Assembly (NCBI RefSeq): GCF_022549695.1
Contig: NZ_JAKZGS010000007.1
Coordinates: 1 to 64,000, forward strand
Source: Belliella calami
GTDB lineage: Bacteria; Bacteroidota; Bacteroidia; Cytophagales; Cyclobacteriaceae
Length of the DNA: 64,000 bases
Reading direction: 5' to 3'
Made by a program: the position numbers and the translations under genes. Shown one piece after another: positions 22,999 through 32,605 of the stretch (positions within the stretch are counted from its first letter, which is position 1; every line of letters begins with the position of its first letter). A model generated the notes under the pieces. The model was not told the origin of the DNA. It worked only from the letters and a program-made list of their open reading frames with translations, and searched no databases.

Positions 22999-24672
22999 CT
23001 ACTGCTGCTTTTGAAACAAGTATATCAAACTAACCTGACTATGCACAGAGAATAGATTTTCCCCTTTAGGAAATTCAGGTGTACTGTCAGGAGCTAGTTG
23101 CCATTGGTAGTTCATACCATTGATCAACTGAAGTTTTGAACTTAGGAGGAGATTATTCCACTGCTTATCAAATAAGAAGCCTACACTCAGATCTATCCAA
23201 GGCTGATGCTCTTTCTGCTGACCAAAAGCCCGGTAATAGAAATCTTGATGGTTTTCCAAGCGTTCAAAAAGTATCCCAAACTTATCAAATTTATCTACCA
23301 AAGAAACTTCCAATGTCTGTATATTGGAACCAGTTCCTATACCTACTCCCAATGGTTGGCCATAATTTGCAAATCCTCTGGCTATCCCATGTGTATGCCA
23401 AGAACCTCCACCCAACAATCCTGGATATCTGATATATCTATTTATAGATTCTTGCTGATGTGTAATTTCCCCACCTATTTGAACCATTTTATTTTCCTGA
23501 GTCAATTCAAATAGTTTTTTGAATCCAAAAAGATATGCTCTAGCATGCTCTGGATTTATAATGGCCTCCCGCCAGTTAAAAGCATGATCTCTTCTTCCAA
23601 ATTCAAAGTACACCTCTGCTTTTGCTTTTGATGCTACGTATCTAACGGCAACACTTGCTTGTTGATCTTTTCCGTCTGCATCTCGATCAAAACCCACCTC
23701 AGTTTTTTGAAATGCATCAAAAATCGGAAAAAAGTCTCTAAACTCATTTCCCCTAAGCTCATTATATTGCTGATAGGTTCTAGAGAGACTTAAAAATAAA
23801 CCAGGAACCCATTTTGGATTATAAGATATTGTAATCCCATTTAAATATCTCCAATCTCCAGAAAATCTTCTAAAAAATCTATCATTTAAATCATCAAATT
23901 GTGTAGGTGCAAAACCTGAATTTTCTAGTTTACCGACAATAATTTGCCCTTCAAAATTTCCAAAGAAAGTCTTAGCTGGTTTGATTGTATTCATAGTCAA
24001 ATGTGGGAATCCCTGCGCATTGTTTGAAAAGGTCAAAGCATTCCATTGACCCGGCCCCCACCAAATGTTTTGTGTGCTAATTCCAGTTTCAAATGCACCA
24101 AACTCTAGACTAATTTTCGTCTGTCCCCACCATACACTGGTGTATGCTCCATCTCCAAAGCGCTCTGGTAAATCATCACTGTTATAAAATCTAAATCTAT
24201 CAAAAACTTGTTGTGGTGTTCTGTTATTACCAAATCCATCAAAAGATTGATTTTGAGCAAACATTAATTCTGGTTGGATTTGGATTTTTAAGATTGATAA
24301 TTTCGCAAAAAATCCAGTTGAAGTATATGATTGAAAACCCTTGGAAGGAATCATTGCCCCGTCGCCCCATCCATATGGTCTATTTGTGTTAAATTGTAAT
24401 CTTTGGAAAAATGGCAACACGCCAAATTTTATTTGTTTAAATCCTACCTCTTGATTATTGTCTATTATCGATAAGGAAAAGTCTTTGATCTGATTAGGTT
24501 GAAAAGTTCTAAAATTAAAGGAGGATTGTACTGAATCAAAACCATCTTTTAACTGCATTCTTCTCAAATACTCTTGAAGTTGGAGATTGTTGGATATTAA
24601 GTTTTGAGAATAGATTTCAGTTATTTGAAAAATACAGCAACTCAATAAAAATATAATAAAATATTTTTTCAT
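22999..24672 (-). CDS. wzi: Wzi-like capsule assembly / outer-membrane polysaccharide-attachment protein
   Basis: A 557-residue protein with a signal peptide (1-22, ending IYSQ) and a beta-rich body consistent with an outer-membrane barrel. Typical Wzi-family elements are the STQNIWWGPGQWNAL stretch (conserved WWGP), the long loops with FRFYNSDDLPERFG, and a C-terminal beta strand ending in an aromatic-rich segment. In E. coli Wzi is a lectin-like outer-membrane protein that anchors capsule. Here it is the last gene of the polysaccharide core operon; its start overlaps the cupin gene upstream by 4 bases. Confidence 0.85.
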   Translation of the reverse strand: MKKYFIIFLLSCCIFQITEIYSQNLISNNLQLQEYLRRMQLKDGFDSVQSSFNFRTFQPNQIKDFSLSIIDNNQEVGFKQIKFGVLPFFQRLQFNTNRPYGWGDGAMIPSKGFQSYTSTGFFAKLSILKIQIQPELMFAQNQSFDGFGNNRTPQQVFDRFRFYNSDDLPERFGDGAYTSVWWGQTKISLEFGAFETGISTQNIWWGPGQWNALTFSNNAQGFPHLTMNTIKPAKTFFGNFEGQIIVGKLENSGFAPTQFDDLNDRFFRRFSGDWRYLNGITISYNPKWVPGLFLSLSRTYQQYNELRGNEFRDFFPIFDAFQKTEVGFDRDADGKDQQASVAVRYVASKAKAEVYFEFGRRDHAFNWREAIINPEHARAYLFGFKKLFELTQENKMVQIGGEITHQQESINRYIRYPGLLGGGSWHTHGIARGFANYGQPLGVGIGTGSNIQTLEVSLVDKFDKFGILFERLENHQDFYYRAFGQQKEHQPWIDLSVGFLFDKQWNNLLLSSKLQLINGMNYQWQLAPDSTPEFPKGENLFSVHSQVSLIYLFQKQQ

Positions 24673-25109
24673 ATTGATTTTAAATCATCCCAATCCAACC
24701 AAAGATTAGAATCAAATTTATAATTATCTTCCTTAGCTTCCTCTAACGATAAGTCAGAAAATATGATCAGCTTTGATTGGGGTTCAATTGCCTTCAAACC
24801 ATTTGCATAGCCAGCTGGTATATGTAAAACCTTATTATCGTTAACAGATATGTTTTTATAATTGGCAATTAACTTTTCTGACGGGGTAATAAAATCATCA
24901 ATTTTTACATAACCAATAGTAAATGATCCTGATATAACATAAAACCATTTACTTTCAACTCTATGCCCCTGCCAAGCTCTTATAATAGAAGTATCTGAAT
25001 GTTCAATTTGATACATTCTTTTAATTTTCTCTAGAGAAAAATCATTGAATGCTACTAGCTTGCCTCTATCATCAATAAATGATATTCCTTCTGAACTTAA
25101 ATTAACCAT
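24669..25109 (-). CDS. RmlC-like cupin, dTDP-sugar isomerase/epimerase-related
   Basis: A 146-residue small cupin. FIDDRGKLVAFNDF at the start and IIRAWQGHRVESKWFYVISGSF in the middle resemble the RmlC / WxcM (FdtA) group that epimerises or isomerises dTDP-4-keto-6-deoxyhexoses. VLHIPAGYANGLKAIEP is the second cupin segment. The catalytic His is probably that of GHR. Whether it acts as a 3,5-epimerase or a 3,4-ketoisomerase cannot be decided here. It is translationally coupled to wzi (4-base overlap) and follows the phosphatase-like gene. Confidence 0.72.
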   Translation of the reverse strand: MVNLSSEGISFIDDRGKLVAFNDFSLEKIKRMYQIEHSDTSIIRAWQGHRVESKWFYVISGSFTIGYVKIDDFITPSEKLIANYKNISVNDNKVLHIPAGYANGLKAIEPQSKLIIFSDLSLEEAKEDNYKFDSNLWLDWDDLKSI

Positions 25110-25140
25110 AAACTATATTTTTTTTTCAGAGAAAATAAAA

Positions 25141-26424
25141 TCATACATAGTCCTCAACAAGATAACTATAGAGTTCTTTTAGACTTATCGATTTATCTTT
25201 AATTCTATTTTCTGTATCAACAACATAACCTATTCCATCATGTTCTCCATTTTTTATGGCGACAAAAGCAATATACTTTTTAAAATTATTCACAATAATA
25301 TCCCCTTTGATACTAAAGTCATCATCAATATCTGAAGAGAAAATTAATTCAACAAATAAACTTTTTCCACGATTATCTATTTCAAAAATCCTTTCATCAC
25401 CATTAGCATTTATATATTTACTTAAAACTTTTTCTCCTTCTTTTGCTTCCTCCGAAGAATTAAACTCAATTAAAAAATCTCTTGACATTCTTGGAACAAC
25501 ATTCGAATAATTGGTAACTCCAATCTTTTTTAAGAAATCTGCATGCTCTTTAATTCTCCAATAAAATGTTAGTTTTTCATGAGGTTTTTGATGTAGACCT
25601 GTCGCAACAATAAGCCTAACATCAAGCTTTAATAATTTACCTAATATTCTATCATATAATTCTAGGATTTCGAACAAAGGATCCTGATCTTTTGGACAAT
25701 ACCACTCTGGATTGTTATAGCCTCCCTTGTATGCCGAAGAATTGAACATGTAATGATGCTGAAAATGGGCTCCAGTGTTGAGAAAAAGGTTAGCAAAGTC
25801 AGGGGTACTTTTTTTCCACTCCTTTATAAACGTATCAGATAGTAATTTATCAAGGATAATAGCTCTTACGCCAATTTGTGTTTTTAATTTTGAAATCTTA
25901 TTCATGTAATAAGCATAGTCTTTCGGAGAGGTATATTTCCCAAGGCCTTTAACTAATGCTAAGATTGATTTTTTTGTTAATTTTCCGTGTGCATTATCAT
26001 TGACTGCTTGGCTTACAGCATCACTTAAACCTACAAATATTTTGTTCCCAATAGGTTTTGTTTTAGTCCAAGGATCTGGGGCAAAAAAAACAGGTTTAAC
26101 AAGTCTATTATCAACATTAAAAGGACTGACTGCACCAACTGTATATCCTTTTTCTTCAATTGCTTCAAAGATTTGAGTTAAGTCTTTTCTATCAACTATA
26201 TCGCCTAATCTAAATACTTTATGTTCATCAAAACTTTTACCAGTAGTAACTGTGACCCATTGTATCCAAGGTTCCAATAAATGATATTTATCTTCTGATT
26301 TAGTTTCAACAATTTGATTTTCGTTAAAAAGTTTTTTAAAATTCTTTAATGAACCCTCATTAATGTAATAATTAATGAATTCGAAATTGAGTTCATTTAA
26401 ACCTAACAAAATTGTCTTTTTCAT
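25141..26424 (-). CDS. Alkaline-phosphatase-superfamily-like protein of unknown function
   Basis: A 427-residue protein with no signal peptide. The start KKTILLGLNELN and the stretch EPWIQWVTVTTGKSFDEHKVF follow the layout of type I phosphodiesterase / nucleotide pyrophosphatase proteins (iGlDG..., then P-S/T-...-TG...HG). TGAHFQHHY, ATGLHQKPHEK and GEHDGIGYVVDT occupy the places of later metal ligands. Several expected ligands are substituted (for example Asn-Glu for the first Asp), so activity on a classical phosphodiester is doubtful. The location inside the glycan operon suggests modification or transfer of a phospho-substituent or a related group. I do not recognise a characterised homologue. 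Confidence 0.55.
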   Translation of the reverse strand: MKKTILLGLNELNFEFINYYINEGSLKNFKKLFNENQIVETKSEDKYHLLEPWIQWVTVTTGKSFDEHKVFRLGDIVDRKDLTQIFEAIEEKGYTVGAVSPFNVDNRLVKPVFFAPDPWTKTKPIGNKIFVGLSDAVSQAVNDNAHGKLTKKSILALVKGLGKYTSPKDYAYYMNKISKLKTQIGVRAIILDKLLSDTFIKEWKKSTPDFANLFLNTGAHFQHHYMFNSSAYKGGYNNPEWYCPKDQDPLFEILELYDRILGKLLKLDVRLIVATGLHQKPHEKLTFYWRIKEHADFLKKIGVTNYSNVVPRMSRDFLIEFNSSEEAKEGEKVLSKYINANGDERIFEIDNRGKSLFVELIFSSDIDDDFSIKGDIIVNNFKKYIAFVAIKNGEHDGIGYVVDTENRIKDKSISLKELYSYLVEDYV

Positions 26425-26426
26425 AA

Positions 26427-27536
26427 TTATTTTTGATAAATTTTTAACACTTTCAAATATGAATTTATTACTAATTGAACGTCAAATTTTTCTAAAGCAA
26501 ATTGCCTTCCCAAATTCCCCATTTTTATTCTGTCCATTTCATCCATCATAATCATTGTTCTCATTTTCTCTAATAAATCACTGCTACTTCTTACTTTCAC
26601 CAACAAACCATTTTCTCTATCTATCACAACATCTGAACAACCAGGGACATCAGTAGTAATTATTGGTAAACTCATTGCAGAGGCTTCAATTAGGCTTTTA
26701 GAAAGTCCTTCACGGTAAGAAGGTAATACCATAATATCTGCTGCTTCATAAAATTCTTTAATATTACTCACTTTACCTAAAAAGTAAAAGTTACTATTGG
26801 AGATTTTCCAATTATCTACTTCTAAAATCGGGATAGAAGAGAAATTATTGTACCCGATTTCTCCAACAAAATAAAATTCTAAATCGAGAAATTCTTTAGA
26901 AAGTTCCTGCGCAGCAGCAATAAGCTCTCTAATACCTTTCTCTCCCATAATTCTACCCACAAATAAAAACTTTTTACCTAGGTTATTTTTTCTTTTAATT
27001 TTAAATGATTCGAGGTTAACTCCAGATCCAGGAATAACAGAATAATTCAACTTTAGAAAATTCTTTTCTTTAAAGTATTCTAAATCATGAATGTTTTGAA
27101 AAAAAATCCAATCAGATAAACTAAAAACTAATCTATAAAAAATTAAAACAAGTTTGGTGATAACACTTTTATTAATAAAAATAGAACCCAATCCACTAAT
27201 ATTATTTATGACTTTAATTCCAAATAGTTTAGCAACCAAAGTGACATATAATGTCGGCTTTATTGTATAGGTTAGAACAACATCAATTTTGGGTGATTTT
27301 AAGAAAAAAATAAAAAAACGAACGCATAAAAGAATGTCCGAAAGTGGATTAACTCCATTTACCTTAAAATTAATAGGGACACACTTAATACCAATTTCTT
27401 CAAGATCTGCTTGAAACTTCTCTGATTTAGGTGCCACAGCAATAATTTCATGATCATTAAAAATCAGAGCTTTTACTAAATCTTTCCGGAAATTTAAAAT
27501 ATTCCAATACGCATTATCAAATATTACAATTTTCAA
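26427..27536 (-). CDS. Family 4 (GT-B) glycosyltransferase
   Basis: A 369-residue retaining-type GT-B enzyme. The C-terminal donor-binding half shows GKKFLFVGRIMGEKGI, NFYFLGKVSNIKEFYEAADIMVLPSYREGLSKSLIEASAM (the E-x7-E element) and VPGCSDVVIDRENGLLV, all typical of GT4. The N-terminal acceptor half includes NISGLGSIF, as in enzymes that add sugars to lipid-linked intermediates. It is likely cytoplasmic and membrane-associated, adding one sugar of the repeat unit. It is followed 2 bases later by the phosphatase-like gene. The donor cannot be named. Confidence 0.9.
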   Translation of the reverse strand: MKIVIFDNAYWNILNFRKDLVKALIFNDHEIIAVAPKSEKFQADLEEIGIKCVPINFKVNGVNPLSDILLCVRFFIFFLKSPKIDVVLTYTIKPTLYVTLVAKLFGIKVINNISGLGSIFINKSVITKLVLIFYRLVFSLSDWIFFQNIHDLEYFKEKNFLKLNYSVIPGSGVNLESFKIKRKNNLGKKFLFVGRIMGEKGIRELIAAAQELSKEFLDLEFYFVGEIGYNNFSSIPILEVDNWKISNSNFYFLGKVSNIKEFYEAADIMVLPSYREGLSKSLIEASAMSLPIITTDVPGCSDVVIDRENGLLVKVRSSSDLLEKMRTMIMMDEMDRIKMGNLGRQFALEKFDVQLVINSYLKVLKIYQK

Positions 27537-27540
27537 ATTT

Positions 27541-28725
27541 TTAAAGTTGCGTTATAAAATGATTAAAATTAACGGAGTATTTTTGAAAAGAGAAATTTTC
27601 ATATTCAAAACAAGATTTCTTTAAAAACAATATTTTTGCTTTATCAAATGACAATATTTCTTCAAGCAATTTGATAAAATCAGTGTTTTTTTCTGGACTT
27701 ACTCCAAATCCAAGTCTATCCACAGATAAATACCTTTCTAAATCACTTGTATAAGTAGTCAGCATTGGAGTACCACAAGAAATACTTTCTACAAATTTCG
27801 TTGGAAAACCTGAATTAGATAATCGGTTATTTTCTCTAAATAATATTGAAAAATCAGCATTTGCGATATATTGAAGAGCTTTAGAGTTTTCAACTTTACC
27901 ATGAAAAACTATATTTTCTTTTAGCTCAGTCAAGATATTTCTGTGAAAATTAATGACTTTTAGATATTCTTCTTTTGAAATTCCGTAAATATCGAAAATA
28001 AAATTACGATTTTTCACTTTGAAAAGAGATTCTATAATTATATCTAACCTATCCTTGTAAGCCGATTTAGAAACTGAACGCCCATTTCTATTAGGGAATG
28101 GATAACCAACATAAATTAAATTAACTCTATCAAAATTTAAATTAAACTTTAAATTACTATATCTGAATTTATCAATTAATGGCGGAATAAGAACTGCATT
28201 TTTCCCTTTGGACAAATAGAAATTTCTTAAGTACGAACTTATAGTAATAACCCCATTTGATTTGCAATTTAAATATTTCATCCTAAACTGAATATCAAAA
28301 AGTTTTACTAACCTAATAAAATAATTTCCTGAATTAGCAGAATGCCAATCTGCTACATCTACAACAAACTTAATTTTATTTTTTGCACAAAAAGTATTAA
28401 GCAAAAGATGAAGGAAGGAAATCACTGGATTTCCATATAGTATAAATACTTGGATTTTTTCTTTTTTAACTATCTCTTTAAGTATTAAAAAATATTTCCA
28501 GAAAAAAAGTCTGTCAAATGCAGTAGGTGAAGGAAGGCTATGACAAATAAAACCATCAAATGTTTTTTTAGAAGAAATATTAAACCGACCACTTTCATTT
28601 AAATCAACAAAAACGATATTATGTCCAGCCTCTCTCAAAGATTTTCCATTACCTAAAACTCTAGCTCCAGCCGCATTTCCATATGGAAAGTTGAAATTTC
28701 CAAAATACAATATATTTACAACCAT
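27541..28725 (-). CDS. GT-B glycosyltransferase (GT4-like)
   Basis: A 394-residue protein with the N-terminal pattern NILYFGNFNFPYGNAAGARV (donor-independent Rossmann half). The C-terminal part has NLIYVGYPFPNRNGRS, VFHGKVENSKALQYIANADFSILFRE and SGFPTKFVESISCGTPML, in which the second Glu of a GT4-type E-x7-E element is present (FVESISC). Similarity is weaker than for the next gene. Base composition is very AT-rich, like its neighbours. It is encoded 10 bases downstream of the CapG-like gene, so it is in the same operon. It probably adds a sugar of the glycan repeat unit. Confidence 0.8.
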   Translation of the reverse strand: MVVNILYFGNFNFPYGNAAGARVLGNGKSLREAGHNIVFVDLNESGRFNISSKKTFDGFICHSLPSPTAFDRLFFWKYFLILKEIVKKEKIQVFILYGNPVISFLHLLLNTFCAKNKIKFVVDVADWHSANSGNYFIRLVKLFDIQFRMKYLNCKSNGVITISSYLRNFYLSKGKNAVLIPPLIDKFRYSNLKFNLNFDRVNLIYVGYPFPNRNGRSVSKSAYKDRLDIIIESLFKVKNRNFIFDIYGISKEEYLKVINFHRNILTELKENIVFHGKVENSKALQYIANADFSILFRENNRLSNSGFPTKFVESISCGTPMLTTYTSDLERYLSVDRLGFGVSPEKNTDFIKLLEEILSFDKAKILFLKKSCFEYENFSFQKYSVNFNHFITQL

Positions 28726-28735
28726 CTATATATAA

Positions 28736-29866
28736 TTAATTATAAACTAATCTACTAATATAATCAACATAAGAAATAATAATTCTGACCACTTTTTCAG
28801 ATACATTTGGCATAGAATAATCTTCAACTAATCTAAAATTTCGTTCTTTATCAACTTTTTGATTGGCTAATTGTGAAATACCCTGTAGAATCCGTTCTGG
28901 ATTCATACCCACCATCATTACTGAAGTCTCTTCCATTGCTTCGGGTCTTTCATGAGCATCTCTAATATTGAGAGCTCTAAAATTTAAAATTGAAGATTCT
29001 TCTGAAATAGTCCCACTATCAGAAAGAACTGCAAAAGCATTTTTTTGCAATGCATTGTAATCTATAAAACCCAAAGGTTTTAAAAATTGAATTAATGGAT
29101 GTGTTTTAACATTTTTAGACTCAATCATTTTTCTAGTTCGCGGATGTGTGCTGACTATAATTGGATAATTATATTTTTCAGCCAAAAGGTTTAAACTAGA
29201 TATCAATCCAAGGAAGTTTTTCTCACTGTTTATGTTTTCTGCTCTATGTGAAGAGACCACAAAAAACTCACCTACTTTAAGTTGCAACCTCGAAAGGACT
29301 TCAGATTTCTTAATTCTCTCTGCATGAAAATGAAGGACTTCATACATCGGTGAACCAGTTTTAATAATCCTATCAGCCGATATTCCTTCCCTAAGTAAGT
29401 ATTCTCTAGCAATATCACTATAGGTCAAATTAATATCGGAGATATGATCCACAATCTTACGGTTAGTCTCCTCAGGAACTCTTTGATCAAAACATCTATT
29501 TCCAGCCTCCATATGAAATATAGGAATTTGTTTCTTTTTGGCAGGTATAGCACAAAGACAAGAATTTGTATCTCCCAAAACTAAGAAAGCATCAGGTTTT
29601 ACCAAATCTAATACTGAATCAATTTTTATCAAAATTTGACCAATTGTAACAGTTGCTGTTTCGCCTGCTGCGTCTAAGAAGTAATCAGGTTTACGAAGTT
29701 GGAGATCCTCAAAAAATATCTGATTCAACTCATAGTCATAATTTTGACCAGTATGGACTAGAATATGTTCAATTGCCTCAGACTTATCTAATGCTGTAAG
29801 CACCCTTGAAAGTCTGATAATTTCAGGTCTAGTACCAACAACTGTCATTACTTTTAGTTTTTTCAT
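28736..29866 (-). CDS. capG: UDP-N-acetyl sugar 2-epimerase, CapG/FnlC (WecB-like)
   Basis: A 376-residue non-hydrolysing UDP-GlcNAc 2-epimerase family protein. Motifs are VVGTRPEIIRLSRV, HTGQNYDYELNQIFF, VLGDTNSCL, HMEAGNRCFDQRVPEETNR and SDSGTISEESS. A plain WecB/MnaA role is possible. However, the upstream neighbours are CapE and CapF, and in that trio this enzyme is CapG/WbjD, which epimerises C2 to finish UDP-L-FucNAc. The motif HMEAGNRCFD (Asn-Arg rather than the Leu-Arg usual in WecB) fits the FucNAc/PneNAc branch. It is separated from capF by a 104-base gap. Confidence 0.88.
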   Translation of the reverse strand: MKKLKVMTVVGTRPEIIRLSRVLTALDKSEAIEHILVHTGQNYDYELNQIFFEDLQLRKPDYFLDAAGETATVTIGQILIKIDSVLDLVKPDAFLVLGDTNSCLCAIPAKKKQIPIFHMEAGNRCFDQRVPEETNRKIVDHISDINLTYSDIAREYLLREGISADRIIKTGSPMYEVLHFHAERIKKSEVLSRLQLKVGEFFVVSSHRAENINSEKNFLGLISSLNLLAEKYNYPIIVSTHPRTRKMIESKNVKTHPLIQFLKPLGFIDYNALQKNAFAVLSDSGTISEESSILNFRALNIRDAHERPEAMEETSVMMVGMNPERILQGISQLANQKVDKERNFRLVEDYSMPNVSEKVVRIIISYVDYISRLVYN

Positions 29867-29970
29867 TGTATTGGAACGCGGATAAAGCTGATCAAGCTGA
29901 CTTCCACAGATTTTTTAATTAAAATTAATTTTAGAGTTAATTCAGTATAAAGAAATACTTTCGTACTAAT

Positions 29971-31089
29971 TTAAACAGGCACAAAATAAGTATCAGGGTC
30001 ATTAGGGTCATAGTGTTCATTGATCCAGAATACTGTTAGTAATTCGTCTTCCCCAATATTTTTGATGTTATGGGTGTACCAAATTGGCATATCAACATAG
30101 CTTGGTTCATTTCCATCCAAATAGAAATCTAATATATCGTCAGTACCAATCTTTCTTAGTTGAATGAGTGCTTTACCTTTAATTACTGAAAATCTTTCAA
30201 TTTTTCTAGTATGAAAATGATTCCCTCTAATAATACCCGGAACTGTTGTAGAATATGAAACTTGTCCACCAATACCTAGTCTTATCACCTCTACAAATGC
30301 ACCTCTATTATCGATATGCTGAATAAATTTCCTTGGGAAATAATTCTTTATATCCATGTAGCATCTGAAAGTATTGAAAAGTTGGATTTCAAATCTTTCT
30401 TTGAGACTTGGGATTTGACCATTATCTTGATAAGATTCTTTAAAATCGTTAAGCAGCTGCATGATTTCAGAAACCTTCGCTTCAGCAGTATATGCTAATT
30501 CTAATTTTGGTGAATTGACTCCATCCCTAATTACTTTTATAATTTCTAATACTAATTCTCCGACATAAATCAGTTTGAGATACCCATCTACTTCTATCTT
30601 AGGCTGTTCTCCCCTGCTTATTTGATGACAAAAAGTAGCCACAACTGAATTGTAAAAAGGCTCTCCAAATGGGCCAAATACGTTGGGGATAATTAAGCCA
30701 GTAAATTTGGCATCCACTTGCTGAGCCCATCCCAAAAGCATTTCTCTACCCGCTCTTTTTGATTTGCCATACACATTATCTCTTTCTTCCTGTGTTGAAG
30801 AAGATATAATTACATGTGGAGCAACTTTTTCCCTTTCTAAGGCTGCTCTTAATTTCTCAACAAGCTGGGTGTTTACATTATAAATTTGATCCGCATCATT
30901 ATGCCTATTTAGTGCAGCAAGATGAATGATTACATCACATTGCCTCACAAATTGATCTAGTAAATTCTTATCATCAAAATAACTTCGTTGAAAATCAATG
31001 AGGGCAAATTCATCTGGGAATAAAGAAATTGTTTTATAAAGGTGAGACCCTACAAACCCATTTTGTCCTGTAATTCCTACATTAATCAT
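29971..31089 (-). CDS. capF: Bifunctional SDR/cupin enzyme CapF/FnlB (UDP-L-FucNAc pathway)
   Basis: A 372-residue protein made of an N-terminal SDR reductase domain and a C-terminal cupin. The SDR has GITGQNGFVGSHL, ALNRHNDADQIYNVNT, and YGKSKRAGREML with the Tyr-x3-Lys pair. The cupin (from about 250) has GIIRGNHFHTRKIERFSVIKG, where the metal-binding His residues lie, and YTHNIKNIGEDELLTVFW. This two-domain layout and length are diagnostic for CapF/WbjC/FnlB: the cupin epimerises at C3 and the SDR reduces the 4-keto group with NADPH. It lies 8 bases downstream of capE. Confidence 0.93.
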   Translation of the reverse strand: MINVGITGQNGFVGSHLYKTISLFPDEFALIDFQRSYFDDKNLLDQFVRQCDVIIHLAALNRHNDADQIYNVNTQLVEKLRAALEREKVAPHVIISSSTQEERDNVYGKSKRAGREMLLGWAQQVDAKFTGLIIPNVFGPFGEPFYNSVVATFCHQISRGEQPKIEVDGYLKLIYVGELVLEIIKVIRDGVNSPKLELAYTAEAKVSEIMQLLNDFKESYQDNGQIPSLKERFEIQLFNTFRCYMDIKNYFPRKFIQHIDNRGAFVEVIRLGIGGQVSYSTTVPGIIRGNHFHTRKIERFSVIKGKALIQLRKIGTDDILDFYLDGNEPSYVDMPIWYTHNIKNIGEDELLTVFWINEHYDPNDPDTYFVPV

Positions 31090-31097
31090 ATTGAAAA

Positions 31098-32141
31098 TTA
31101 TTCTGGGTATTGTAAAATATCAGTATCTCCTAAAATATCCTTCTTAATCATCGGTAATTTCAAAAGCAGGGATTTCATACCTTCGACATCAAGTCTATGG
31201 GTATTATGAGAATGGTATTCTTCAAAATTTGAAACATTTAACTCTCCTTCTGAAAAAAATTGATTGTAATTTAAATCTCTTGTATCTGCAGGAATTCTAT
31301 AATAATCACCCAAATCTTCTGCTTTTACCATATCCTCTCTATTCACTAAAGTTTCATACAGTTTTTCTCCATGTCGGGTACCGATCACTTTGACATCCAC
31401 TTTTTTATTATAAAGTTCCATTAGGGCAATTGCAAGTACTTCAATTGTTGCGCCAGGGGATTTTTGAACAAATAAATCTCCTTGATTACTGTGGTCAAAA
31501 GCATAAAGAACCAAGTCTACAGCATCTTCCAAAGTCATCATAAACCTAGTCATGTTGGGATCAGTAATCGTAATGGGATTTCCATTTTTTATTTGATCAA
31601 TAAACAATGGAATAACCGAGCCTCTTGAGGCCATTACATTTCCATACCTAGTACCACAAAAAACCGAAATATCATCATTTAAATTTCTCGATTTGGCAAC
31701 CATTACCTTCTCCATTAGTGCTTTGGACATTCCCATAGCATTGATAGGATAAGCTGCTTTATCAGTACTTAAGACTACTGCTTTTTTTACTTGATATTTT
31801 TCAGCCGCAGACAACAAATTATCAGTTCCTAAAATATTGGTCTTAACCGCTTCCAGAGGAAAAAATTCACATGACGGAACTTGCTTTAAAGCAGCTGCAT
31901 GAAAAATATAATCAACGCCATTTACTGCAGATTCTATACTCCTTGCGTCTCTTACATCGCCAATATAAAATTTGACTTTTGGGTTATTTACTCTTTTACG
32001 AAGATCATCTTGCTTTTTTTCATCCCTACTGAAAATTCTTATTTCAGAAAACTTTTCTGTAGAGACAAACCTATTTAGCACAGCATTACCAAAAGATCCC
32101 GTACCGCCTGTGATCAATAATTTTTTTTTGAATTTTGACAT
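31098..32141 (-). CDS. capE: UDP-GlcNAc 4,6-dehydratase/5-epimerase CapE/FnlA
   Basis: A 347-residue soluble SDR. LLITGGTGSFGNAVL is the NAD motif, RIFSRDEKKQDDLRKR is typical of the family, and VVLSTDKAAYPINAMGMSKALMEK holds the catalytic Asp-Lys and the Met-x3-Lys in place of Tyr-x3-Lys, as in FnlA/CapE/WbjB. ATRHGEK-type GTRHGEKLYETL near the C-terminus supports this. It makes the 4-keto-6-deoxy intermediate on the path to UDP-L-FucNAc. Unlike PglF it has no membrane domain, so the two dehydratases in this locus serve different pathways. Confidence 0.93.
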   Translation of the reverse strand: MSKFKKKLLITGGTGSFGNAVLNRFVSTEKFSEIRIFSRDEKKQDDLRKRVNNPKVKFYIGDVRDARSIESAVNGVDYIFHAAALKQVPSCEFFPLEAVKTNILGTDNLLSAAEKYQVKKAVVLSTDKAAYPINAMGMSKALMEKVMVAKSRNLNDDISVFCGTRYGNVMASRGSVIPLFIDQIKNGNPITITDPNMTRFMMTLEDAVDLVLYAFDHSNQGDLFVQKSPGATIEVLAIALMELYNKKVDVKVIGTRHGEKLYETLVNREDMVKAEDLGDYYRIPADTRDLNYNQFFSEGELNVSNFEEYHSHNTHRLDVEGMKSLLLKLPMIKKDILGDTDILQYPE

Positions 32142-32605
32142 TATTTATAATTATTAAATGGAGAATTTGAATTTTTAAGTATTTACGCCTTTTTACCAGT
32201 GACCAGACAAAATGTTTTATTTTTAAATCAATTGATAACTTATCTAACAATAACAAACAGAAATCATCCGCTTGGGCTAGCATTTTAATTTCGCTTCTGT
32301 TGTTTTTTAGGGTAATCATGTTGAATTTTATTAATTACTTTAAATAAACCATGTTAGAATATTTAAAAATGTAATTTGTTTTTAAATATCAATTCTGTTT
32401 TAAAATGAAAAACCAATTGTACAAATATAAAAAATTTTAAAGGAGAGATTAAAACAGTTATAAATTTATTGGTTATTGATGAAAATAAGACTTTCATAAA
32501 AATTACTCTAATCAAGAAAATATTAAAATAACGAAGTGAAAATATTTAGTTTTAATGAAAATATTAGCCTTATTTACATAAATCACGATTGTAAAAACTA
32601 TTAAT
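32142..32605. other. AT-rich intergenic region between wzx and capE
   Basis: About 460 bases with very low GC and no convincing gene. A 77-codon minus-strand frame (32086-32319) overlaps the capE start out of frame and looks accidental. This could contain an internal promoter for capE, but no clean TAnnTTTG pair was found. Confidence 0.4.

Noticed and set aside
32086-32319. 77-codon minus-strand frame upstream of and overlapping capE
   Set aside because: It overlaps the capE start out of frame, is AT-rich and basic, and has no recognisable family; probably chance.
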